The notes beneath the pieces were generated by a model. It ran no database searches and had not been told where the DNA came from. It saw only the letters and a program-made list of their open reading frames with translations. Below are positions 43,988 to 52,988 of a stretch of 64,000 nucleotides of DNA, piece after piece. The position numbers and the translations under genes are program-made. The DNA comes from DATJLY01 sp035532935. GTDB lineage: Bacteria; Pseudomonadota; Alphaproteobacteria; ATCC43930; CGMCC-115725. Where the stretch lies: contig DATKQE010000048.1 in the NCBI GenBank assembly GCA_035532935.1, positions 96,240 through 160,239 of the forward strand. Direction: 5' to 3'. Position 1 is the stretch's first letter. The number at the start of each line of letters is the position of its first letter.

Positions 43988-46507
43988 CTATTCGTTGCGA
44001 AGATAGGGCGCGGCCTTGGCGCCGAGCGCGCGCCAGGTCCCGGCATAGCCCGCCGCGAGCGTGAACAGCGTGGCGCCGACGACGGTCGCCAGCACCCCGC
44101 CCGGCAGGAAGCTCCAGGGCGCGTGCATGACCCGGGTGAGCACGAGCCAGGCGGCGAGCGTGCCGACCCCGGCCGCCAGCACCGCCGCCGTCAAGCCGAG
44201 GAGTCCGTATTCGATCAGATAGACACGCGTCACGTCGCCACGCGTCGCGCCCAGCACTTTGAGCACCACCGCCTCATAGACCCGCCGGCGATGGCCGGCC
44301 GCGATCGCACCGCCCAGCACCAGCCCGCCCGCCACCAGCGCCACCGCCGCCACCACCGACAGCGCCGCCGCCACCGCCGTGATGACGCTCTCGAGGCTGG
44401 CGAGCGCATCCTTGACGGAAATCGCCGAGACATTGGGAAAGCGGTCGGTGACCGCACGCTCGAGCGCTGCCTCGTTGCCGGGCGCGGTGCGCGCGGTGGC
44501 GATGTCCGTCTGCGGCGCGCCGTTGAGCGCGTCCGGCGATAGCACGATCGCGAAATTGAGGCCGAGCGAGGTCCAGTCGATCTCGCGCAGACTGGCGATC
44601 CGTGCGGTGAGTTCGCGCCCGAGCACATTGATGGTGAGCGTGTCGCCGATCCCGAGCCCCATGCCGCGGGCAAGGCCGGCATCGAAGGAGACGAGCGGTG
44701 GCCCGTGATAATCCTGGGGCCACCACGATCCCGCGACGACGCGCGAGCCCGACGGCAGGGTCGCCGCATAAGTGAGGCCGCGGTCGCTGCGGATCGCCCA
44801 GCGCGCATCGGCCATCACCTTGGCGCGCTCGACCGGGACGCCGTTGATGCGGGTGATGCGGCCCCTGAGGCTCGGCACGCGCGCCTCCTCGATCACCCCC
44901 GGCAGCGATTTCAGCAGCGCATCGAAGGCGGCGACCTGGTCGGGCTGGATGTCGATGAAGAAAAAGGACGGCGCGCGCTCCGGCAGGCGCAGATCGATCT
45001 CGCTGGCGACGTTACCCTCGACCAGCACGATCGCCACCAGCAGCGCCAGCCCCAGCCCGAGCGAGGCCAGCACGCCCGCGGTGGGCGCGCCGGGGCGATA
45101 GAGATTCGCCAGCGCGAGACGCAGCGTCGCATGGCGCGGCCGCCCGGCGCGCCGCGCCGCCGCCACGACGGCCGCGCCGGCTAGGCGGAACACGACGAGC
45201 GCCGCCGCCGTCCCGGCCACGGCCCACGCCGCCACGCGCCGGTCCTGCGCGCTCGCCACGGCCAGCACGGCCAGCAGGACCGCGGCCGCACCCATGGCGG
45301 CGATGGCGCCGGCCGAAGCCCGCCCGGGCACCGCCTCGACCCGCGCGCGGAACAGCCGCGCCGGCTGCACCTCGGCGGCCGCGCCGATCGGCCACAGGGC
45401 GAAGACCAGCGTCGTCAGCAGCCCGCAACCGGCGGCGATGGCGAGCGGCACGGGATAAACCCCGGCCTGCGGCGTTACCGGAAGCTGTGGCGGCAAAAGC
45501 GGTGCGACCGCGAACGGCGCGAGCGCGCCGAGCCCGAGCCCGAGCGCGATCCCGCCCAGCGCCAGCGCCAGGATCTCGGCCAGATAGAGGGCGAACACCA
45601 GCCGCCGCGACGCGCCCAGGCATTTGAGGGTGGCGATGGTCTCGGTCTTGCCGGCGAGATAGCCGCCGACCGCATTGCCGACGCCGACGCCGCCCACCAA
45701 TAGGGCGCTCAACCCCGCCAGCGTCATGAACACGGTGAGGCGGTCGAGCAGTTGCTTCAGGTTCGGCGCGGCGTTGGCGAACGTGCGAATGCGCCAGCCC
45801 GCATCGGGAAAGCGCGCCCGCGCCGCCGCGACCGTCGCGGCGACATCGGCGCCGGGCGCGAGCCGCACGCGGTCGCTGTAATCGATCAGCACGCCGGGCA
45901 CGAGCAGACCGGTCGCCTCGAGCGCACGCTCGGCAATGACGACGCGCGGTCCGAGCTCGATCAGCCCGCTGATGCCGTCGGGCTCGTGCACGAGGCGCGC
46001 GCGCACCGTGATGAGCGCATCGCCGATGCGGATGGTAGCGCCGGGCTTGATGCCGAGCCGGTCCAGCAGCGCCGGCGCCACCACCGCACCCCAATGGCCG
46101 TCGCGTTCGGCCAGGGCCCGATCGAGCGGCTGCGCCGGCGCGAGCGTGACGGCGCCATAGAGCGGATAGGCACGATCGACCGCCTTGATCTCGACCAGGC
46201 TCCGGTTCCTGCCGTCGCTCGTGACCGCCATGCCGCGCATCTGCGCCACCTGCGACACCGTGCCCGCGGCGGCGAGGAAGGCGCGTTCGGCCGGGTCGGC
46301 CGGGCGGTGAACCAAGGTGAATTCGATATCGCCGCCGAGCAGCGCCCGCGCGTTGTGGGCAAGCCCGGTCTCGATCGCCGCACTCAGCGATCCCACCGCG
46401 GCGATGACGGCGACGCCCAGCGCGAGACAGGCGAGGAAGATGCGGAACCCGCCGATGCCGCCCCGCAACTCGCGGCCGGCGAGGCGCCACGCGAGCGGCA
46501 GGCGCAT
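43988..46507 (-). CDS. FtsX-like ABC transporter permease (YbbP type)
   Basis: Inner-membrane permease of 839 residues with two FtsX/MacB domains. There are about ten helices in the order TM, large periplasmic domain, three TM, tandem TM, second periplasmic domain, three TM. The first helix IFLACLALGVAVIAAVGSLS and the core VGGVGVGNAVGGYLAGKTET are typical. This is the YbbP class of the MacB-like superfamily, thought to be involved in envelope lipid or peptide handling. The ATPase gene ends two bases upstream, and the esterase TesA diverges from it, as in many Proteobacteria. Confidence 0.9.
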   Translation of the reverse strand: MRLPLAWRLAGRELRGGIGGFRIFLACLALGVAVIAAVGSLSAAIETGLAHNARALLGGDIEFTLVHRPADPAERAFLAAAGTVSQVAQMRGMAVTSDGRNRSLVEIKAVDRAYPLYGAVTLAPAQPLDRALAERDGHWGAVVAPALLDRLGIKPGATIRIGDALITVRARLVHEPDGISGLIELGPRVVIAERALEATGLLVPGVLIDYSDRVRLAPGADVAATVAAARARFPDAGWRIRTFANAAPNLKQLLDRLTVFMTLAGLSALLVGGVGVGNAVGGYLAGKTETIATLKCLGASRRLVFALYLAEILALALGGIALGLGLGALAPFAVAPLLPPQLPVTPQAGVYPVPLAIAAGCGLLTTLVFALWPIGAAAEVQPARLFRARVEAVPGRASAGAIAAMGAAAVLLAVLAVASAQDRRVAAWAVAGTAAALVVFRLAGAAVVAAARRAGRPRHATLRLALANLYRPGAPTAGVLASLGLGLALLVAIVLVEGNVASEIDLRLPERAPSFFFIDIQPDQVAAFDALLKSLPGVIEEARVPSLRGRITRINGVPVERAKVMADARWAIRSDRGLTYAATLPSGSRVVAGSWWPQDYHGPPLVSFDAGLARGMGLGIGDTLTINVLGRELTARIASLREIDWTSLGLNFAIVLSPDALNGAPQTDIATARTAPGNEAALERAVTDRFPNVSAISVKDALASLESVITAVAAALSVVAAVALVAGGLVLGGAIAAGHRRRVYEAVVLKVLGATRGDVTRVYLIEYGLLGLTAAVLAAGVGTLAAWLVLTRVMHAPWSFLPGGVLATVVGATLFTLAAGYAGTWRALGAKAAPYLRNE

Positions 46508-46509
46508 GC

Positions 46510-47241
46510 TCAGGCGTGCCCTTGCGCGGCGAGCGCCACGTCTTCCCCCGGCGGCACAGCGACGCGGCCGTCGGCGAGCGCGACGATGCGGTCGCAGCGC
46601 TGTGCCAGGGCGGTGTCGTGGGTGATGAGCAGAAGCGCCGTGCCGCGCTCGGCGCGCAGCCGGAACAGGAGGTCGATGACGAGATGGCCGGTGGCGCCGT
46701 CAAGATTGCCGGTCGGCTCGTCAGCGAGCAGCAGCCGGGGCGCGGCGACGAAGGCGCGGGCGATGGCGACGCGCTGCTGCTCGCCGCCGGAAAGCTGCGC
46801 CGGATAGTGCAGCAGCCGCGCGCCCAGCCCGACCTCCTCGAGACCGCGCTGCGCCGCCGCGAACGCGTCCCTGCGACCGGCCAGTTCCAAGGGGATGGCG
46901 ACGTTCTCGAGCGCGTTCATGGTCGGCACGAGATGAAACGACTGGAACACGATGCCGATGCGGTCGCGGCGAAAGCGTGCGAGCGCGTCCTCGCCGAGCG
47001 CGGCCAGATCCGTGCCCGCGACCACGACGCGGCCGGCGCTCGGCCGCTCGAGTCCGCCCAGCACCATCATCAGCGTCGTCTTGCCCGAGCCCGACGGTCC
47101 GACCAGCCCCACCGATTCGCCTGCGGCGACGGTCAGCGAAACCCCGCGCAGCACGTTGACGGGCCCGGCCGCGCTTCCCAGTGTAAGATGCACGTCCTCG
47201 ACGAGGACGAGCGGTGGCGACGCGAGGGACGGGGACGGCAT
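46510..47241 (-). CDS. ABC transporter ATP-binding protein (YbbA/LolD-like)
   Basis: ATPase subunit of 243 residues for the FtsX-type permease. Walker A is GPSGSGKTT, the signature LSGGEQQR, Walker B RLLLADEPTGNLD. It is in the LolD/MacB/YbbA group that drives mechanotransmission rather than ordinary import. Its ATG (47241) shares two bases with the ATG of the divergent TesA-type gene, and no good ribosome site is visible ahead of it, so the start is tentative. Permease follows by two bases. Confidence 0.92.
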   Translation of the reverse strand: MPSPSLASPPLVLVEDVHLTLGSAAGPVNVLRGVSLTVAAGESVGLVGPSGSGKTTLMMVLGGLERPSAGRVVVAGTDLAALGEDALARFRRDRIGIVFQSFHLVPTMNALENVAIPLELAGRRDAFAAAQRGLEEVGLGARLLHYPAQLSGGEQQRVAIARAFVAAPRLLLADEPTGNLDGATGHLVIDLLFRLRAERGTALLLITHDTALAQRCDRIVALADGRVAVPPGEDVALAAQGHA

Positions 47242-47935
47242 GAGGCGACCAGGAAGGCTGCACGGCGGACGGGCCGTTCGCGGATATGGCCGCCGCGGCG
47301 TCATTGTCAACGGGGCGATCGCCGCAACGGCGATGCTGCTGGGCGCGACCGTGCCGGCCGCCGCCGCGGCGGCGGTGCGCGTTCTCGGCTTGGGCGACAG
47401 CCTCATGGCAGGCCATGGGCTTCCGCCCGAGGACACGCTGCCGGTCCGGCTCGAGGCACGGCTCAAGGCCGACGGCTTTGCCGCCAAAGTGATCAATGGC
47501 GGCGTTTCGGGCGACACCACGGCCGGCGGGCTCGCGCGGCTCGACTGGGCCTTGGGCGACAAGCCGCGCTATGTCCTGGTCGAACTCGGCGCCAATGACG
47601 CGCTGCGCGGCCTCGATCCGAGCGAGGCCTACGACAACCTCGACAAGATCCTGGCGCGTCTTGCCGCCGCGAAGATCGGGACGCTGCTCATCGGCATGCG
47701 CGCCCCGGCCAATTGGGGACGCCAGTATCAGGCCGCGTTCGACGCGATCTATCCGAAGCTCGCGGCGAAGTACCGGGTGCCGCTCTATCCCTTTCTGCTC
47801 GCCGGCGTCGCGCTCGATCCGAAGCTCAACCAGAGCGACGGGCTGCATCCCAACGCCGCCGGCGTCGCAATCATCGTCGCGCACCTCGCGCCCGTGGTCG
47901 AACGCCTGATCGGCGGCCGGGCGGGCGCAAGCTGA
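47240..47935 (+). CDS. TesA-like arylesterase / GDSL lysophospholipase
   Basis: Periplasmic SGNH hydrolase of 231 residues. Block I GLGDSLMAGHG has the nucleophile serine, block II is the glycine in GGVSGDTT, block III GANDALRG has the Asn and block V SDGLHP has Asp and His. The N-terminus GRRGVIVNGAIAATAMLL is signal-like with twin arginines. ATG 47240 is chosen, preceded by GGGGA; a downstream ATG at 47333 leaves too short a signal. Association with the YbbA/YbbP exporter is common and suggests lipid metabolism of the envelope. Confidence 0.9.
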   Translation: MRRPGRLHGGRAVRGYGRRGVIVNGAIAATAMLLGATVPAAAAAAVRVLGLGDSLMAGHGLPPEDTLPVRLEARLKADGFAAKVINGGVSGDTTAGGLARLDWALGDKPRYVLVELGANDALRGLDPSEAYDNLDKILARLAAAKIGTLLIGMRAPANWGRQYQAAFDAIYPKLAAKYRVPLYPFLLAGVALDPKLNQSDGLHPNAAGVAIIVAHLAPVVERLIGGRAGAS

Positions 47936-47942
47936 GGACGCG

Positions 47943-48467
47943 ATGCTGCGGCTCTTCGTCGGCATCGATCTCCCGCCCGCGGTCAAGCTTCAGGTGTCGC
48001 TCCTGTGCTCGGGCGTGCCGGGCGCGAAATGGGTCGATGCCGGCAATCTTCACGTCACGCTGCGCTTCATCGGCGAGGTCGATGAAGGCATGGCGAGCGA
48101 CATCGACGCGACGCTCGCCCAGATCCGCGCGCCGCGCTTTGCCATCGCGATCGCCGGCGTCGGGCATTTCGGCCTGCGCATGCTGTGGGCGGGGATCGAG
48201 CGCAATCCCACTCTCAGCCATCTTCACGAGAAGGTTGAAAGCGCGGTCACGCGTCTCGGCTTCGAACCCGAGGGACGGCGCTATGCTCCGCACGTGACGC
48301 TGGCGCGGCTCAAGGGACCGGCCGAGCCGCGGCTTCAGGCGTTCCTCGCCGAGCACGCCCTGTTCCGCGCCGAGCCCTTCGCGGTCGACCATTTCAGCCT
48401 GGTCGCGAGCTATCTCACCAAGAGCGGCGCGATCTACGAGGACCAGGCCGATTACCCGCTGCGCTGA
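47943..48467 (+). CDS. thpR: RNA 2',3'-cyclic phosphodiesterase
   Basis: LigT/ThpR-type 2H phosphoesterase of 174 residues. The two diagnostic HxTx motifs are HVTLRF near residue 37 and HVTLARL near residue 119, in the usual tandem arrangement. The start MLRLFVGIDLPPAVKLQVSL is typical. It opens 2',3'-cyclic phosphate ends of RNA, and its function in vivo is uncertain. It lies seven bases after the esterase gene on the same strand, so may share the transcript, without obvious functional link. Confidence 0.92.
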   Translation: MLRLFVGIDLPPAVKLQVSLLCSGVPGAKWVDAGNLHVTLRFIGEVDEGMASDIDATLAQIRAPRFAIAIAGVGHFGLRMLWAGIERNPTLSHLHEKVESAVTRLGFEPEGRRYAPHVTLARLKGPAEPRLQAFLAEHALFRAEPFAVDHFSLVASYLTKSGAIYEDQADYPLR

Positions 48468-48481
48468 GGCCGCTGCGGCGC

Positions 48482-49105
48482 CTACTTTCCTTCGAGCCAA
48501 GCCGCGGCGTCGGCCTTGAGGCGGCGCTCGCCGTCGCTCTCGCCGATGATGATATCAGGCGGCACGGTTCGCCCCTTCTTGGTCTGGCGGAAGCGCATGA
48601 AGGCGACACCTGCATCGGGGCCGCTCACGGGAATCTTGTCGAAAAAGGCCGCGGGCACCGAGCCCGGCACGACCGGATCGAGCCGGTCCTTGTCGTAGAT
48701 GAAGACCATGCGCAGGATCTTCCACGCGCCGTCGCGGCGCTCGATGCGGTCGTACATGCGGCCATAGATGGTGAAGTCGAAGAGATGGCCGTCGAGGAAG
48801 TCGCGGCCGAGCACCAGCGCATCGGTCTCGAGGATGGCGCGGTTGCCGTTGATGCGCGTGCGCATGTTGCCGAACCAGTGCTTGCTGCGCTCCTCGGGAC
48901 GCCGCTCGCCCCATATCCGCTCGGTGCGGGCGATGAATTCCGACGCCGGGCCGGCGAACCACGACACCAGAATCGTGGCGTCGGGATGAAAGCACGCACG
49001 CATCGTCGCCCATTCGCCGTGGTCGCGGCTGAAGGCCCAGGTCTGGCGCACGCGCCGCACCTCGAACTCGTCGATCAGAGTCGCCAACCGCGTCTCGGTC
49101 TCCAT
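48482..49105 (-). CDS. NTF2/SnoaL-like fold protein
   Basis: Soluble protein of 207 residues of the nuclear-transport-factor-2 superfamily, in the SnoaL_4-like group. The segment VRQTWAFSRDHGEWATMRAC then FHPDATILVSWFAGPASEFI holds the conserved Trp and Asp of that fold, with a potential cavity for a hydrophobic substrate. The C-terminal portion (DIIIGESDGERRLKADAAAW) is an unusual extension. Members can be isomerases, dehydratases or cyclases; the reaction here is unknown. It diverges from an LLM oxidoreductase by 100 bases, which makes a catabolic role likely. Confidence 0.8.
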   Translation of the reverse strand: METETRLATLIDEFEVRRVRQTWAFSRDHGEWATMRACFHPDATILVSWFAGPASEFIARTERIWGERRPEERSKHWFGNMRTRINGNRAILETDALVLGRDFLDGHLFDFTIYGRMYDRIERRDGAWKILRMVFIYDKDRLDPVVPGSVPAAFFDKIPVSGPDAGVAFMRFRQTKKGRTVPPDIIIGESDGERRLKADAAAWLEGK

Positions 49106-49205
49106 CGCGTCCTCGCTTGCTCTTGCCGCGCCGGCATTCGTGTTAGGGTGATGCTATCGGAGCGAACCGGCGGCGGCAACGCCGCGGGATGCAAGGGAGA
49201 GCGGC

Positions 49206-50246
49206 ATGAAGTTCGGCATCTTCGACTACATCGACCGCCGCGACGAGCCCGAGGCGCGGACGTTCGACGAGCGCATGGTGCTGTTGCGCGCCGCCGAGGA
49301 CGCGGGCTTTTACGGCTATCATCTCACCGAGCATCATGCGACGCCGCTGTCGCTGGCGCCCTCGCCCACCGTGTTTCTTGCCGCCGCCGCGCGCGAGACG
49401 CGGCGCATCCGGCTCGGCACGCTGCTCTATCTTCTGCCGCTCTACCATCCGCTGCGGCTGATCGAGGAGCTGTGCATGCTCGACCATTTGAGCGGCGGCC
49501 GGCTCGATATCGGCGTCGGCACGGGGGTATCGCCCCACGAGTTCGCCGCGTTCGGCGTCGATTTGCCGTCCGCGCGAGACGCCTTCGAGGAAATCTTCGC
49601 CATCCTGTACCAGGGCCTGAGCCGGGACCGGCTCGACCATCGCGGCCCGCGGTTCCGCTTCGACGGGTTGAAGATGGTGATGCGGCCGTTGCAGCGGCCG
49701 CTGCCGCCGCTGTGGTACGGGCTGCGCACCGATTACGGCCACGCGCTCGCCGCGCGCTACGGCATGAACGCGGTGACGCTCGGCGGCGACGACCGCATCG
49801 CCACGTCGATCGCGCGCTATCGCGAGGCATGGACGGCCCATCGCGACGAGCGCCGCCGCAACGGCGCGGCCGAGGCCGAGCCGCTCATCGGCGGCATGCG
49901 CGCGCTCTTCATCGCCGACAGCGACGGCGAGGCCGAACGCATCGCGCGCCCCGCCTATCAGCAATGGTTCGACAATTTGGTGTGGCTGTGGAAGGAGAAC
50001 GGCGCCTATCCGCCGATCGCGCTGTCGCCCGATTTCGACACGGCGCGGGACTCGGGCGCCCTCGTGGTCGGCGGCCCCGACACGGCGCGGCGAATCCTGG
50101 CGGCGCAGGCGAACGCTTGCGGGTTCAATTATCTTGTCCTGCAGCTGGCCTTCGGCTCGCTCGGCCACGCGCACGAGATGCGCTCGCTCGCGCTGTTCCG
50201 CGACGAGGTGATGCCGCACCTTGCCGCGGCCGCGGTTCCCGCCTGA
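49206..50246 (+). CDS. LLM-class flavin-dependent oxidoreductase
   Basis: Luciferase-like flavoenzyme of 346 residues. Family landmarks are MKFGIFDYIDRRDEP, GYHLTEHHATPLSLAPSP, LLPLYHPLRLIEELCMLDHL and GRLDIGVGTGVSPHEF. It resembles the gene at 42.8 kb more than the others. A ribosome site GGGAGAGC lies a few bases before ATG 49206. It diverges from an NTF2-fold protein, so both may act on a common substrate. A long hairpin after its stop may end transcription. Confidence 0.9.
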   Translation: MKFGIFDYIDRRDEPEARTFDERMVLLRAAEDAGFYGYHLTEHHATPLSLAPSPTVFLAAAARETRRIRLGTLLYLLPLYHPLRLIEELCMLDHLSGGRLDIGVGTGVSPHEFAAFGVDLPSARDAFEEIFAILYQGLSRDRLDHRGPRFRFDGLKMVMRPLQRPLPPLWYGLRTDYGHALAARYGMNAVTLGGDDRIATSIARYREAWTAHRDERRRNGAAEAEPLIGGMRALFIADSDGEAERIARPAYQQWFDNLVWLWKENGAYPPIALSPDFDTARDSGALVVGGPDTARRILAAQANACGFNYLVLQLAFGSLGHAHEMRSLALFRDEVMPHLAAAAVPA

Positions 50247-50264
50247 TGCGTGCCCTGAAAGAGT

Positions 50265-50311
50265 GATCGCGGCCGGGGCGGTTGAGGGGGGGACCGCCGC
50301 CGGCCGCGATC
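50265..50311. other. Long GC-rich hairpin between convergent genes
   Basis: GATCGCGGCCGG (50265-50276) pairs perfectly with CCGGCCGCGATC (50300-50311), then GGCGGT (50277-50282) pairs with ACCGCC (50293-50298) around a ten-base loop with one bulged G. There is no U run on either side, so it may be a factor-dependent or bidirectional stop, or simply mRNA end protection. Confidence 0.6.
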
Positions 50312-50431
50312 GTCGCGCGCGCGAAAGTTATTCCAATAGTCCGATGAGTTAGCGGGTCATTAACCCTGCCCGCGATCACCATGACACGGCCAAGAGTAGC
50401 GCGCACCGCTTAAAGATCGGTAAAATCCGCG

Positions 50432-50926
50432 TCAGGCGGGGGCATGGCGCAGACGCATGAGCCAGGGCCGTCGATCCTCGGCCGGCTGGTAGAACACGTC
50501 GAACTCGGCGAAGGCGGCGAGCCAGTTCTCGGCCTCCGCCCGCTCGGGCACGACCCAGGCGTCGAAGCCGCAGCGCTGCATGAACAGCAACTGATCGCGC
50601 AGCACCTCGCCTTGGGCGCGCAGTTCGCCGCGATAGCCGAGCCGCCCGCGCAGCAGCCGCGCCTGCGAATAGGCGCGCCCGTCGGTAAAGCGCGGGAACG
50701 ACAGGATGACGAGGCCGATGCGATCGAGATCGGGCGCCAGCGACTGCAGCGCCGCGTCGTTGGCAAGCCGCACGCCCAGCGCCGCGCCCGAGTCGAGGAG
50801 CTCCGCGCGCTCGGCGCGCCAGCGGCGATCGGACACGCTGACGCGCGCGGCCGCGGCGACCGGTTCGTCGTCGCCGAGATGGCGCCACGGATCGGCGACG
50901 AAGCGCCCGTCCTTAATGAGCGGCAT
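50432..50926 (-). CDS. DUF934 domain-containing protein
   Basis: Soluble protein of 164 residues of the DUF934 family, which regularly neighbours sulfite reductase in Proteobacteria and is assumed to assist sulfur assimilation. Sequence marks are PLIKDGRFVADPWRHLGDDE, LVILSFPRFTDGRAYSQARL and GYRGELRAQGEVLRDQ. The start MPLIKDGRF fits well, and its ATG overlaps the 3' end of the sulfite reductase gene by 14 bases, so it is co-translated in the same operon. Exact biochemical role unknown. Confidence 0.9.
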   Translation of the reverse strand: MPLIKDGRFVADPWRHLGDDEPVAAAARVSVSDRRWRAERAELLDSGAALGVRLANDAALQSLAPDLDRIGLVILSFPRFTDGRAYSQARLLRGRLGYRGELRAQGEVLRDQLLFMQRCGFDAWVVPERAEAENWLAAFAEFDVFYQPAEDRRPWLMRLRHAPA

Positions 50927-52565
50927 AAAGCGCCTCCTTGAACGGCGCCGCGCCGACCAGGCGATAGATGTCGGGAAAGCGCTCGCCCGCCGCGCGCAGG
51001 GCGAGATAGACATCGACGAGCGTATCGACGGCGCGCTCGACCTCGGCACTCGGCACTGCCGGGCCGATGATGGCGCCAAGCGCCGCATCCGCTTCGGCGC
51101 TGCCGCCGAGCGTGATCTGGTAGAACTTCTCGCCGTTCTTGTCGACGCCCAGGAGCCCGATATGGCCGACGTGGTGATGGCCGCAGGCGTTGATGCAGCC
51201 CGAAATCTTGATCTTCAGCTCGCCGATCTCGCGCTCGCGCCGGGCGAGAGCGACGCCGAGACGCTGCGCGATCGGAATGGAGCGCGCATTCGCAAGCCCG
51301 CAATAATCGAGCCCCGGGCAGGCAATGATGTCGCTCGCAAGACCGATATTGGCGGTGGCGAGCCCCGCCGCCGCAAGCCGCCGCCACAGCGCCGGCAGAT
51401 CGGCGCGCCGGACATGCGGCAGGACGAGATTCTGCTCGTGGGTGACGCGGATCTCGCCGTAACTCATGGCGTCGGCAAGATCGGCGACGACGTCCATCTG
51501 CGTCGCCGTGCAATCGCCCGGCGTTTTTCCCGGCGGCTTGAGCGAGATCGTGACGATGGCGTGGCCCGCGACCCTGTGCGCGGCCACGGCGCGCTCGAGC
51601 CAGCGCGCGAAGTCGGGCTCGCCGGCGAGCGCGCGCTGGAACGCTTCGTCGTCGGCGGGCGCCGGCGCGGTCACGGGCGGCAGGAAATGGCGCGCCATTT
51701 CGGCAATCGCCGCGTCGTCGAGCGCGAGCGCGTCGTGATCCATTGCCGCCCATTCCGCCTCGACCGCTTCGCGCATGCGCTCAATACCCAGGCTCTGCAC
51801 CAGGATCTTGATGCGCGACTTGTAGAGATTGTCGCGCCGTCCGGCCTGGTTGTAGACCCGGAGCATCGCCTCGAGATAGGAGAGGAGATCGCGCTTCGGC
51901 ACGAACGCGCGCAGGCTCTGGCCGATGATCGGCGTGCGGCCCAGCCCGCCGCCCACCAGCACCTCGAATCCGACCGCCCCCGCGGCGTTGCGCCTGAGAT
52001 AGAGGCCGATGTCGTGGACGCGCACCGCCGCGCGGTCGGCGGCGACGGCGCCCGACACCGCAATCTTGAACTTGCGCGGCAAGAACGAGAATTCGGGATG
52101 GAGCGTCGACCATTGCCGGATGATCTCGCAATAAGGACGCGGATCCTCGATCTCGTCCGCGGCGGCGCCGGCGAAGGGATCGGTCGTGGTGTTGCGGAAG
52201 GAATTGCCGCTGGTCTGGATCGCATGCATCTCGACGTCGGCCAGCTCGGCGAGGATGTCAGGCGTCTCATCGAGCTTGATCCAGTGGAACTGGACGTTCT
52301 GGCGCGTGGTGAAATGGCCGAAGCCGCGGTCGTAGCGCCGGGCGATATGGGCGAGCGTGCGCAGTTGGCGCGATGACAGCGTGCCGTAGGGAATGGCGAT
52401 CCGCAGCATGTAGGCGTGAAGCTGCAAGTAGAGCCCGTTCATCAGCCGCAGCGGCTTGAACTCATCCTCGGAAAGTTGACCGGCAAGGCGCCGCGCGACC
52501 TGGTCGCGGTATTGCGCCACCCGTTCCTCGAGAAAACGACGGTCGAAGGAATCGTACTGGTACAT
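50913..52565 (-). CDS. Nitrite/sulfite reductase hemoprotein
   Basis: Siroheme and 4Fe-4S protein of 550 residues that reduces sulfite to sulfide (or nitrite to ammonia). The cluster and siroheme ligands are CPGLDYC and the paired GCINAC. The two ferredoxin-like repeat domains and the arginine-rich substrate pocket (GHFTTRQNVQFHW) are visible. In context with DUF934, DUF2849 and a Met8-type siroheme gene, sulfite reductase in assimilation is the best reading. The operon is driven by a strong AT-rich promoter ahead of DUF2849. Confidence 0.93.
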   Translation of the reverse strand: MYQYDSFDRRFLEERVAQYRDQVARRLAGQLSEDEFKPLRLMNGLYLQLHAYMLRIAIPYGTLSSRQLRTLAHIARRYDRGFGHFTTRQNVQFHWIKLDETPDILAELADVEMHAIQTSGNSFRNTTTDPFAGAAADEIEDPRPYCEIIRQWSTLHPEFSFLPRKFKIAVSGAVAADRAAVRVHDIGLYLRRNAAGAVGFEVLVGGGLGRTPIIGQSLRAFVPKRDLLSYLEAMLRVYNQAGRRDNLYKSRIKILVQSLGIERMREAVEAEWAAMDHDALALDDAAIAEMARHFLPPVTAPAPADDEAFQRALAGEPDFARWLERAVAAHRVAGHAIVTISLKPPGKTPGDCTATQMDVVADLADAMSYGEIRVTHEQNLVLPHVRRADLPALWRRLAAAGLATANIGLASDIIACPGLDYCGLANARSIPIAQRLGVALARREREIGELKIKISGCINACGHHHVGHIGLLGVDKNGEKFYQITLGGSAEADAALGAIIGPAVPSAEVERAVDTLVDVYLALRAAGERFPDIYRLVGAAPFKEALYAAH

Positions 52566-52583
52566 GCCGGCCTCCGCGCGCGC

Positions 52584-52853
52584 TCAGACCGTGGGGCCGA
52601 AGGCGCGAATGCGTTCGCGCAGGCTGAGCGGAACGGGCCGCCCCGACGCGACCGCGGCTTCGATGAGATAGGGCGCGACGACCGGCAGCGGCGCCGGTCC
52701 CGCGGAAGCCGCGGCGAGCAGGCTCTCGCTCTCGCCGGCGCCGGCCACGACCGCGTCCGCGATCGATCGCGACCACGTGCGCCCAGGCCCGAAATAGACC
52801 GGCACGCCATCGCGCAGACGGTTCGCCGTCACCAGCCGCGCTTCGTCCGACAT
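52584..52853 (-). CDS. DUF2849 domain-containing protein
   Basis: Small soluble protein of 89 residues of the DUF2849 family, regularly found beside alphaproteobacterial sulfite reductase genes. The block VTANRLRDGVPVYFGPGRTW is diagnostic. Its function is unknown, but conservation of the neighbourhood suggests a cofactor or activation role for sulfite reductase (inference). It begins shortly after promoter P1 and is followed by sulfite reductase after 18 bases. Confidence 0.88.
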   Translation of the reverse strand: MSDEARLVTANRLRDGVPVYFGPGRTWSRSIADAVVAGAGESESLLAAASAGPAPLPVVAPYLIEAAVASGRPVPLSLRERIRAFGPTV

Positions 52854-52879
52854 CGCTTTGTCCTCCAGAAATCGGAAAA

Positions 52880-52909
52880 ATTATATGATATCCATTTATT
52901 GTATGTCAA
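52880..52909 (-). promoter_or_regulatory. Promoter P1 of the sulfite reductase operon
   Basis: Minus strand TTGACA (52909-52904), 18-base spacer, TATAAT (52885-52880), both consensus hexamers. It lies in a 90-base AT-rich island rare for this genome, and correctly oriented for DUF2849, sulfite reductase and DUF934. Confidence 0.8.
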
Positions 52910-52927
52910 ATATAAACAATAACAGTT

Positions 52928-52942
52928 ATTTAATGTTATTTA
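52928..52942 (-). promoter_or_regulatory. Conserved upstream box of promoter P1
   Basis: Minus-strand TAAATAACATTAAAT, 18 bases upstream of the -35. Nearly the same sequence occurs at the same distance ahead of promoter P2, so it is likely a shared activator site or an UP element. Confidence 0.5.
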
Positions 52943-52988
52943 TCGACGTCGCCAATCGCGGCGCGTCAGCCAGGGGCCTAGCCGGCGA

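Noticed and set aside
52861..52980. AT-rich island as att site, replication origin or phage scar
   Set aside because: It contains a full consensus promoter in the right orientation and a second similar island serves a neighbouring sulfur gene; no integrase, no direct repeats.
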